This document shows positions 14,282 through 21,222 of a stretch of 21,222 nucleotides of DNA, in pieces (the stretch's first letter is position 1; every line of letters begins with the position of its first letter). Under the pieces are notes generated by a model. That model saw nothing but the letters and a program-made list of their open reading frames with translations, had not been told where the DNA came from and searched no databases. Both the position numbers and the translations under genes were made by a program. Source of the DNA: Gemmatimonadota bacterium (GTDB lineage: Bacteria > Gemmatimonadota > Gemmatimonadetes > Gemmatimonadales > GWC2-71-9); assembly GCA_003221825.1 (NCBI GenBank), contig QHUE01000068.1, positions 1 to 21,222 of the forward strand, in the 5' to 3' direction.

Positions 14282-15484
14282 CCCCCCGCCGAAGCGCCGC
14301 TCGACGTAGTCATCGAGAATGCGCAGAAAATCGGCGACGATCGTCTCCCCCTTCAGCGTGACCTTCAGGGCGCCGTCCACATAGACCGGCGCCCGGGGCT
14401 CTTCGGCGGTTCCGGGCAACGAAATCCCGATGTCGGCGTGCTTCGACTCGCCCGGACCGTTGACGACGCACCCCATCACCGCGACCCGCAGCTCCTCCGA
14501 ACCGGGATAGCGCGCCTGCCAGGCACCGCGCCGCTCGCGCAGGTAGCCCTGAATCTCCTCCGCCATTTCCTGAAAGAACGTCGACGTCGTGCGGCCACAT
14601 CCCGGACATGCCGTGACTTGCGGCGTGAAGCTCCGCAATCCGAGCGATTGGAGGACCTGCTGGGCAACCTGCACCTCCTCGGCACGATCACCGCCGGGGC
14701 GCGGCGTGAGCGACACGCGGATCGTGTCGCCGATACCCTCTTGCAGCAGAATCGATAATCCCGCCGTGCTGGCGACGACGCCCTTCGTTCCCATTCCCGC
14801 CTCGGTCAGGCCGAGGTGCAGCGGATAGTCGGAACGCTCGGCGAGCATCCGGTACACGGCGACGAGATCCTGCACGCCGGAGACTTTGGCCGACAGGATG
14901 ATGTGGTCGTGGGGCAGCCCGGACTCTTCCGCCAGCTCCGCCGAGCGCATCGCGCTCTCGACCATGGCATCCATGGTCACATCGCGCGCGTCGCGCGGCT
15001 CGGCGAGCACCGCGTTCGCATCCATCATCTCGGTGAGCAGCTGTTGATCGAGGCTCCCCCAGTTCACGCCGATGCGGACTGGTTTCCCCTCGTTGATCGC
15101 GACCTGGATGATGGTGCGGAAGTTGTCGTCGCGGCGTTTGGTCCCGACGTTGCCCGGGTTGATGCGGTATTTCGCCAGCGCCCGCGCGCACTCGGGATAC
15201 TTGGTCAGCAGCAGGTGGCCGTTGTAGTGAAAGTCGCCGATGACAGGAACGTCTACGGCGGCGACGATGGCGGGGACCGCGCGCGCCGCCTCATCCGTGT
15301 TCACCGTCACGCGGACGAGCTCGCTGCCGGCCGCGTGCAGCGCGCGCACTTGCGCCGCGGTCGCGGCGACGTCGGCGGTGTCGGTGTTGGTCATCGACTG
15401 GACGACGATTGGATGGGCGCTGCCCACCTGCACGCCGCCCACGTTGACCGTGATTGTCGGGCGTCGGATACGCACGGGGAGCAA
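14201..15484 (-). CDS. ispG: 4-hydroxy-3-methylbut-2-en-1-yl diphosphate synthase (IspG/GcpE)
   Basis: Catalyses the penultimate step of the MEP isoprenoid pathway, reductive ring opening of MEcPP to HMBPP, using a [4Fe-4S] cluster. The TIM-barrel start is clear (HPIVVQSMTNTDTADV, then GDFHYNGHLLL, INPGNVG). The cluster ligands are all present: Cys293 and Cys296 in CPGCGR, Cys339 in MGCVVNGPGE, and Glu346. Numbering is from the TTG at 15484; a GTG at 15475 is an equally good start. After the normal end (about DDYVERRF) there is an extra tail of about 29 residues, GGGSPNGGAQ and onward, encoded by the strand opposite csaA. No ribosome-binding site is seen. It may end the minus-strand series beginning at 17307. 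Confidence 0.96.
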   Translation of the reverse strand: MLPVRIRRPTITVNVGGVQVGSAHPIVVQSMTNTDTADVAATAAQVRALHAAGSELVRVTVNTDEAARAVPAIVAAVDVPVIGDFHYNGHLLLTKYPECARALAKYRINPGNVGTKRRDDNFRTIIQVAINEGKPVRIGVNWGSLDQQLLTEMMDANAVLAEPRDARDVTMDAMVESAMRSAELAEESGLPHDHIILSAKVSGVQDLVAVYRMLAERSDYPLHLGLTEAGMGTKGVVASTAGLSILLQEGIGDTIRVSLTPRPGGDRAEEVQVAQQVLQSLGLRSFTPQVTACPGCGRTTSTFFQEMAEEIQGYLRERRGAWQARYPGSEELRVAVMGCVVNGPGESKHADIGISLPGTAEEPRAPVYVDGALKVTLKGETIVADFLRILDDYVERRFGGGSPNGGAQRHVSVGVHQADVSFPKNHA

Positions 15485-15490
15485 TATAGC
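15485..15490 (-). promoter_or_regulatory. Candidate -10 element (TATATT) just before ispG
   Basis: On the minus strand the sequence reads CGCTATATTGCTCCCCGTG. The TATATT box matches the -10 consensus at 5 of 6 positions and ends about 7 nt before the GTG at 15475, the spacing expected if the transcript begins at the start codon. No good -35 box is present, and no Shine-Dalgarno lies upstream. Confidence 0.3.
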
Positions 15491-15507
15491 GCCGCTCAGG
15501 GCGGCGC
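15489..15507. terminator. GC hairpin between the lipoprotein gene and ispG
   Basis: GCGCCGC at 15489-15495 and GCGGCGC at 15501-15507 form a perfect 7-bp stem with a 5-nt loop. It lies 4 bp after the lipoprotein stop and 5 bp before the ispG TTG. There is no clean T-run. It could attenuate read-through from the lipoprotein gene into ispG. Confidence 0.4.
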
Positions 15508-15511
15508 GGCC

Positions 15512-16042
15512 TTAGAAAACCTTGTCCTGCAGCACGATTCGCAGTTGAATTTGGTTGAGCCGCAGGTGGCCCGTCATGTTCGGCCCGACGTTCGTGCTGA
15601 GACGGGCCCGAATGCCAACCCAGAGGGAGTCCGTGTTGAAGACGCTGTCAGCGAGCGACACCGTCGTCGGCGGGAGCAACGGAACCGTGTCGGCGCCGAC
15701 GACCGCGCCGCTGGACGCGGTCAAATACGGCGTACCGGTGAACAGCGAGCCCTGCGCCTTTGAGAAGAACACGTCGAACTGCACGCTGCCGCTACCGGTT
15801 GCGTTCTCGAGGCTTGCGGCCGCGGTCGCAGAAACCGAATCCACGCTCGATTTGCCGAACCCGGGTGGTAAGATGAATTGACGCGACACGGTCGAGTCCG
15901 TCTGCGGTATTCCACCAATCACGTTGTAGCCCTTTAGGGAATCGCTCGCCGAGAGGAAGCTCAACACGTCGATGTTAAAAATGACGCGACCTTTCCCACA
16001 GGCGGCGAGGAGCACGAGGAGAGCGGCGGTGAGAGCCTTCAT
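15512..16042 (-). CDS. Lipoprotein of unknown function
   Basis: 176 residues from the ATG at 16042, with AAGGGG 7 nt upstream. The ribosome-binding site overlaps the TAA of the preceding barrel gene, so the two are coupled. Residues 1-15 are a lipoprotein signal (MKALTAALLVLLAACGKG, lipid-modified Cys15). The mature part is Ser/Val/Thr-rich and predicted beta: SVQFDVFFSKAQGSLFTG, TTVSLADSVFNTDSLWVGI, and a C-terminal LRLNQIQLRIVLQDKVF that may be a final strand. No family is recognised. The context suggests it partners the upstream outer-membrane protein. Confidence 0.75.
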   Translation of the reverse strand: MKALTAALLVLLAACGKGRVIFNIDVLSFLSASDSLKGYNVIGGIPQTDSTVSRQFILPPGFGKSSVDSVSATAAASLENATGSGSVQFDVFFSKAQGSLFTGTPYLTASSGAVVGADTVPLLPPTTVSLADSVFNTDSLWVGIRARLSTNVGPNMTGHLRLNQIQLRIVLQDKVF

Positions 16043-16052
16043 GTGTCGCCCC

Positions 16053-17307
16053 TTAATAGATCGAAATCGCCGTGGCCATCGTGATGGCGCGCTGCGTCGA
16101 GAGTGAGTTGCTATGCGTGAAGAATCCGACGTCCAGACCGATCGGCCCGAGCCTGAGACCCCCGCCAAAACCGAACTGCATCTTCTTCCGCTGATCGCGT
16201 GACACACCCCCGCGAATGGCGAGGGGACCGGTGCGCTGCTCGACCCCGACATGGATCACCGTGCCGCGACCGGAGTTCACCACGTCGCCACCGACGGTCG
16301 TGCCGGTACCCATGTGCAGCGCCGCGTTGGCGATGTAGGTAATGGGCAGCTTCGTCTTGAGCGAGGTGTCGGCCGAGACGACGAGGACCGGAGATCCATA
16401 CGACGCCCACGTCGCCCCCCACACCCCTGCCGAATGGCTTGTTGGACGTGAACACGTCGCCATTGAGCAGCGGCGACGGCGTACTGCCAAGCACGGGAGG
16501 AGCGCCGGTCGTGAAGCCCGCGGGGCCGATCGCGCGACCGTACGTGGCGCCGAAGTAATAATGAAGCGCGCCGCCGACGTAGAATCCGTCGTCGGTGTCC
16601 TGGCCGCCTGCACCGTGCGTCAGCCGGCCGGCATAGCTGACCGTCGGCGCGAAGCCGGCTTGGGCCGTGCCATCGACGTTGACGAAATAAGCGGTATTGG
16701 GGCGCGCCGTCGAATCGTTCACGAGAAAATTCCGGAGCGTGGTGTCGAGCGTGAACCCGACGTCGTATTGCAGGAAGCCCATGACGCCGACGTGGAACCC
16801 CGCAAAACCAGCGCCCACGTCCAGCAGGCGGCTCGTCGTCCCCAAGCCAAACTCCTGCTCGGGAATCAGAACCTTCGTTGCTCCCAAATCGATGATGAGC
16901 TGGTTTCTGCCGATCGTGAACGAGACGTCATTCGTCGGCAGCGGTGCCTTCTTCACTTCATAAAAGATTGGCGGATTGAAAATGACATCCATCAAGGCAA
17001 CGGGATTGAACGCCGTCGACTTGGGGTCGAACATGGGGTCGTGGCCCAGCTGATTGATCGGATGGTCTTTGAAAAACTGGATCAACCCGAACGGCACCGG
17101 AATCGAGAACTTGGGCGTCCCGGCGACATGGTTCTTGTTCTTGACCGCGCGATACGCGGGATTGTAGCGACGGACATTGCCGTCACGGCTCAGGGAGACT
17201 CCTCCCATGCCGTAGCGGCGCGCGTCGAACGAGAACTGCGCGTGCGCCGCTCGGGTGGGAGCAAGGGCGAGCACGGCGAGCGCAACAGCGACGACTCCAG
17301 TTCGCAC
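16053..17307 (-). pseudogene. Outer-membrane beta-barrel protein gene with an internal +1 frameshift
   Basis: Two reading frames join into one gene of about 417 codons. The first starts at the GTG at 17307 (GAGG about 7 nt upstream; signal peptide TGVVAVALAVLALAPTRAAHA) and is convincing to GVGGDVGVVW near 16396. It then becomes arginine/histidine-rich. The second frame takes over at SPVLVVSADTSLKTKLPITY and runs to the stop at 16053 with good barrel strands (GGGLRLGPIGLDVGFFTH). One extra base near 16395 restores continuity. The protein resembles PorV/FadL-like outer-membrane proteins: ARRYGMGGVSLSRDGNVRRYNPA at the mature start and alternating strands throughout. It is the first gene of a likely unit with the lipoprotein 10 bp downstream. 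Real inactivation and a base-call error cannot be told apart here. Confidence 0.75.
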
Positions 17308-17401
17308 AAAGCACCTCGGGGCTTGGAAAGGCCGCCACAACTTTGCACATTGTGTCCGATTTTTCCATTCTTTGGTGTGAGGAAGGTCACCCAAACCCGC
17401 T

Positions 17402-20400
17402 TCACGATGCGGTTTGAAGCGTCAGAGTGACCCGTGTCCCTCTGCCGGGCACGCTGTCGAGCGTGATCACGCCCCCCCAGCTCTCGACCAGGCGACGGGC
17501 GATCGCCAAACCCAGGCCGGCGCCGCTCGACGTCGTCGAGAAGGTCGGCTCGAACACCCGCGGCAGGACCTCGGCCGGAATCCCGCGTCCATCATCGGCC
17601 ACGACCAGCTGCCGGCCGCTCGCCGCCACCTGCACGGTCACGCGCTTCGCGTCGGCGTTGCGAGCGTTCTCCAGCAGGTTCACGAGCACTTCTTTCACCT
17701 CGTCCTTGCGGGCGAGCGCGGGCGGGGGGGCGCCGTTGCTGGTCCGCACTTCGAACCGCGTGGCGGAGCCGAGGTCGTAGAGTTGCACGACCTCGCGCGC
17801 GGTGGCCGCGAGATCCACCGGCTCGAGCGGCAGCAGCTCGGCGGCGGACGGGGGCGGCGCGCCGAAGCGCGAGAACGCCCGCGCGATGCCGTCCAGCCGG
17901 TCGATTTCCGCCAGAATGCGCTCGGACGTCTCCTTGAGCGTCGCCTCGAAGGACGTCGATTGACCTTTGCCGCGAACCCGCTGCAAATGCTGGATGCCGA
18001 GGCGAATCGGCGTGAGCGGATTCTTGATTTCGTGCGCCACCTGGCGCGCCATTTCTCCCCAGGCGAGAACGCGCGCGGCCCGCGTCAGCGCCGTGGCATC
18101 GTCGATCGCGATGACGCAACCGTCGGGCGCTGCGCCCAGCAAGGCAAGCTGCACGCGAATCTGTCGTCCGCCCACGTCGAACTCGCGCTCCTGAATCATG
18201 TCGCGATTGGTGGCAATGAACTCGGCGACGGCTTGCCAGACCGGCGCCCATGCCGCGGCGGTCGCCTTCGGCAGCACGTCGCCCGGCACCAGTGTCTCGC
18301 TCGCGCCCAGGACGAGCTCTGAGGCGCGTGGATTCGCCATCGTCACCCGGAGCGCGTCGTCGACCGCGATGACGCCGGTCGCGACGTTCGCCAACACCCG
18401 CGCGGTGCGCAGGCGCGCCTCCTCGAGCGCCGCCTGGCTGCGGCGGACGTCGCTGGCCATCCGATCGAACGCGCTGAGCACCGGCTCGAACTCCCGCGGC
18501 GTGCCCGGCGGGAATGCGGGTGGCTCGCTGCCCCGCCCCACCGCGATGGCTGCCTCGCGCAGCGCCGCGACCGGTTTCGCGAGCCGCCGCGCCGCCACCC
18601 CGGCGAGGTAGATCGCGGCCACCAGTCCGACGAGGGTGCCGAGCACCAGCGCGAGCGCGAGATCCTGCTGCTGCTGGCGCACGCGCTCATCGTCGAGCAG
18701 CTGCGGCACTGCGAGCACCGCCTGCTCGCCCGGCGGGCCGGGCGCCACGACGAGGTACCCGACGCGCGTCGGCCGGCCCGCGGTGCGCTGGTCCATGGTG
18801 AGCTCGACTTCGTCCTCGAGTGTCACGCGAAAGGCCGGCGGCGCGAGCAAGGGATCCACGAGACCGAGCTCCGCCATGACCGGCGAGCTCGTGCCCACCA
18901 ACACGCCGCCGCGATAGAGCCAGAGCTCGGCATCGAGACTGCGTCCTAACTCAACGAGCGATCGGCCGATCGCTTCCGGCGGCTCTTCCGCGACACTTTT
19001 GGCGCCGGCGGCCGCGTCGCGCTGGGTTTGGCGGATGAGGAGGTCGCCCGAGCGACGAGCCTCGTCCCGCAGGCGCGCAAAGCTCCAGGCGGCGAACGCG
19101 AGGATCGGCAAGACAAAGAAGGCGATGAGCACCGAGGTGAGCTGCGCGCGATAGCTGGTGCGGAGCGTCGTGAGGAATGCCGGCAGGCGCGCGCGCCATC
19201 CTTCCGCAACGACGAGACCGAATAGCCAGACGGCCGCGAGCAGGACCACGTCGAGGCCGACGACCAGAACGCCGCGCACCAGCAGGCCCCACGGCCCACC
19301 CAGGGCGACGCCCGGGTGAACGTGACGGACGCCATCCGGCAAATCGATTAGCCGCTCGCCGCGCACCGTCCAGCCTTCGCGGCGCCATCTGACCGTGCTG
19401 TCAACTGCGGACGTGTGAGTCGGGAGCGAGAGGCCAATTGTGTAAGGCGGCTCGACGCCGGGGTCGCCGCGGAGGAAACGCGCCACGCGATTGGGCGGCA
19501 GCAGCCTGGTGCGCGGTCCTACGCCCACGGTCAGCACCGTCCCATTGGCGAGCGGCGCGACGAGGATATAGTGAACGCCGGGATTGGCTTCATGCCGCTC
19601 GATGCACGGGTTCGCAGGGGCATTGCGGGCGAGCGCCGCGAGAAACCCGGGCTTCAGGTCCAGTTGCGCCAGTTGCAGCTCCGCGAGCAGCGGTGCGTTG
19701 GGACCCGCCCCCCATAGCTCCAGCATCGCGGGGTAGTCTTGGGCGCCAAGCGCGGATCCGACCCACAACGCGTACAGGTCGCCGGCCGTGCGCAACGGCT
19801 GCTGGCTCGGCGCGGAGACCTGCTGACTCAGTCGCTCGAGCAGCGCGACCGCCACGGGATCGCCTTCGTGCCCGAGCCGCTGCGCGTCGCGGCTCGCGAG
19901 GGACACCCGTCCTTCGACCGCCGCACCCCAGGCGAGCAGCGCGGCCGCCGTTCCCGCCACGACTGCCATCCCGACCAGCGCCCAGCGCCGCGGAGCGGGC
20001 AGAATCGCGCCGACCAACGCGGGCAGCCAGAGAAATGTGTACCACTCCGGCCAGGCCCCGTGCGGGCTCCACAGCCACAGCCCACCGATCGCCGCCACCG
20101 CTCCCCAGGCGCACGCGGCGGGCAGGGCCCTGGAGGCGCGCTCTGGCTCGTTCTGCCCCCGCACCAACGCCGCCGCCAGCAGGATGAACGCCATCGCCGT
20201 GACCGCGAGCGCCGTTTGCCACGACAGCCAGAGCACGATGCTGACGCCGCTCGCCGGCGGAGCGATGCCGCGGCCGAAGTAGCGTACGACGTACGGCGCC
20301 GCGAGCATCAACAACGCCGCGACCGCCATGCCCAACCACGTTCGCTTCAAGCCGCGCCGCCACAACGAGCCGGCGGCGACGAGCAGGAGCACGCCCACGA

Positions 20401-21222
20401 CGAGCAACGATCCCGCCGACGTGCCGACGACGCCCACGATGGGGCGGTAGAACGTGGCCGGCGAAAACAGGGCGGCGGGTCCGACGGGAGCGTGCAGCAG
20501 GGTCCAGCCGGCGACCAGGAGCACGCCCCAGCGCCATGCACCGGCGGGCGCGGGCACCAGCAGTACCGCGAGCAACACCACCAACCCGAGGCGCGCCAGC
20601 CAGGCGGTCTCCGCGAGCGCCGCAAGCTTCGCGTCGCCCTGCGATGGCGGGATCTCCTGCGCGGCGAGGAGGGTGCCGCCGGAGGCGCACCCTTCGGGGC
20701 AGAACTCGAACACACTCGAGTCGCGCGGTCCCTGGCCCGCCGGAAACAGGTGCAGCGACACGCCATGCGCGTGCGCGAAGACCGCCACGAAGCTGTGCTC
20801 ACCATCGGCGATCGCGGGCGTGGTAGAGAGGAGCACACTGCCAACCGACATCGCCGTTTGTGTCTGGCGCCGCGCCTCCAGCACCGCGTAGAATGGAGTC
20901 ATGACCGCTCGCAGCTCGGTCGTATCTCCCACGACGGGAATCGTGCGGTGCCGTCCCGCCCAGGCGATGGGATTAAGGCCGTTCTCCAACACCGCTGCGC
21001 CTCGCTCAAGCGGCGGTCCGGATGCCACCGCGGCGTCGAGACGATCGAACACCGCTTCCTGCGGCAGGGCCGCAGCGGTCGCCCCGCGCTCGGCGAGCCG
21101 ACGCGCCTCGTCGATGGCTCGACTCAGATCGCTGCGCAGGGACAGCGAGGCAGCGGTGAGGCGCCGCTCACGCCATGCGGGCCAGCAACACTCGATGCGC
21201 CAGATGCGGAAGGCGCCGGCGC
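17402..21222 (-). CDS. NtrY-like multi-pass sensor histidine kinase, N-terminus outside window
   Basis: At least 1,270 residues; the frame has no stop between the GTG at 21052 and the right edge. The upstream translation (SLRSDLSRAIDEARRLAERG) looks like real protein, so 21052 is not the start. Numbering from 21052, the order is: a periplasmic-looking segment; about seven transmembrane helices (residues ~155-385); a second extracytoplasmic stretch; helices near residues 600 and 645; a small loop domain; then a helix and HAMP linker (AARRLAKPVAALREAAIAVG), a PAS-like domain, the HisKA dimerisation helix with phospho-acceptor His1007 in AHEIKNPLTPIRLG, and an HATPase domain (N-box VNLLENARNADAKRV, DDGRGIP, GAGLGLAIARRLVE). 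It is an inner-membrane kinase of the NtrY group, but unusually large. No response regulator gene adjoins its 3' end. Confidence 0.9.
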   Translation of the reverse strand, partial: AGAFRIWRIECCWPAWRERRLTAASLSLRSDLSRAIDEARRLAERGATAAALPQEAVFDRLDAAVASGPPLERGAAVLENGLNPIAWAGRHRTIPVVGDTTELRAVMTPFYAVLEARRQTQTAMSVGSVLLSTTPAIADGEHSFVAVFAHAHGVSLHLFPAGQGPRDSSVFEFCPEGCASGGTLLAAQEIPPSQGDAKLAALAETAWLARLGLVVLLAVLLVPAPAGAWRWGVLLVAGWTLLHAPVGPAALFSPATFYRPIVGVVGTSAGSLLVVGVLLLVAAGSLWRRGLKRTWLGMAVAALLMLAAPYVVRYFGRGIAPPASGVSIVLWLSWQTALAVTAMAFILLAAALVRGQNEPERASRALPAACAWGAVAAIGGLWLWSPHGAWPEWYTFLWLPALVGAILPAPRRWALVGMAVVAGTAAALLAWGAAVEGRVSLASRDAQRLGHEGDPVAVALLERLSQQVSAPSQQPLRTAGDLYALWVGSALGAQDYPAMLELWGAGPNAPLLAELQLAQLDLKPGFLAALARNAPANPCIERHEANPGVHYILVAPLANGTVLTVGVGPRTRLLPPNRVARFLRGDPGVEPPYTIGLSLPTHTSAVDSTVRWRREGWTVRGERLIDLPDGVRHVHPGVALGGPWGLLVRGVLVVGLDVVLLAAVWLFGLVVAEGWRARLPAFLTTLRTSYRAQLTSVLIAFFVLPILAFAAWSFARLRDEARRSGDLLIRQTQRDAAAGAKSVAEEPPEAIGRSLVELGRSLDAELWLYRGGVLVGTSSPVMAELGLVDPLLAPPAFRVTLEDEVELTMDQRTAGRPTRVGYLVVAPGPPGEQAVLAVPQLLDDERVRQQQQDLALALVLGTLVGLVAAIYLAGVAARRLAKPVAALREAAIAVGRGSEPPAFPPGTPREFEPVLSAFDRMASDVRRSQAALEEARLRTARVLANVATGVIAVDDALRVTMANPRASELVLGASETLVPGDVLPKATAAAWAPVWQAVAEFIATNRDMIQEREFDVGGRQIRVQLALLGAAPDGCVIAIDDATALTRAARVLAWGEMARQVAHEIKNPLTPIRLGIQHLQRVRGKGQSTSFEATLKETSERILAEIDRLDGIARAFSRFGAPPPSAAELLPLEPVDLAATAREVVQLYDLGSATRFEVRTSNGAPPPALARKDEVKEVLVNLLENARNADAKRVTVQVAASGRQLVVADDGRGIPAEVLPRVFEPTFSTTSSGAGLGLAIARRLVESWGGVITLDSVPGRGTRVTLTLQTAS

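Noticed and set aside
14816..15763. 315-codon plus-strand frame opposite ispG
   Set aside because: Antisense to the conserved TIM barrel of IspG, with an Arg/Asp/His-rich composition and no start signal.
16342..17430. 362-codon plus-strand frame opposite the barrel gene
   Set aside because: Charged shadow frame. The minus-strand product has a signal peptide, strands and a ribosome-binding site.
1..21222. tRNA, rRNA, riboswitch or CRISPR array
   Set aside because: Reading both strands I found no cloverleaf-like segment, no rRNA signature and no regularly spaced short repeats; the only sizeable repeat is the cassette pair.

Overview
This is a GC-rich bacterial chromosome segment with no rRNA, tRNA, CRISPR array, phage gene or transposase that I can see. 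Secreted and lipid-anchored proteins are common, together with a PEGA-domain lipoprotein, several outer-membrane barrel candidates, Ig-like surface proteins and an NtrY-like kinase. ComM and IspG point to a Gram-negative, didermic bacterium using the MEP pathway. The style is most like Gemmatimonadota or a related environmental lineage. That placement is inference from general appearance, not from a marker gene.

Layout. Positions 1-1722 (+): the 3' part of a Kef-type cation/proton antiporter whose C-terminal domain looks broken, then a PEGA lipoprotein. Positions 1723-2214: no large gene, but a degenerate copy of a two-gene cassette found intact at 4353-4957. Positions 2215-4348 (+): an SGNH-type lipoprotein esterase candidate and a secreted AstE/aspartoacylase-type metal-dependent deacylase. 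Positions 4353-6492 (-): comM, a 32-residue membrane microprotein and a zinc-ribbon protein. Positions 6573-10792 (+): RND efflux adaptor and pump, translationally coupled, with no outer-membrane channel gene nearby. Positions 10795-12931 (-): a single-pass membrane protein followed by a secreted Ig-like protein. Positions 13162-13818 (-): a small outer-membrane barrel candidate. Positions 13943-14281 (+): csaA, which converges on and overlaps ispG. Positions 14201-17307 (-): a frameshifted outer-membrane protein, a lipoprotein and ispG. Positions 17402 to the right edge (-): a very large NtrY-like sensor histidine kinase whose N-terminus is outside the window.

The most unusual feature is the duplicated cassette. 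About 320 bp, roughly 98% identical by eye, runs from the stop codon of comM to the end of the zinc-ribbon gene. It recurs 2.6-2.8 kb away. The second copy has lost exactly 89 codons (267 bp) of the zinc-ribbon gene between two CACG tetranucleotides, while the 32-codon membrane ORF is unchanged base for base. Other points for a second look are the truncated RCK-C domain of the antiporter, the single-base frameshift in the barrel gene, the 81-bp antisense overlap of csaA and ispG, and a possibly leaderless ispG.
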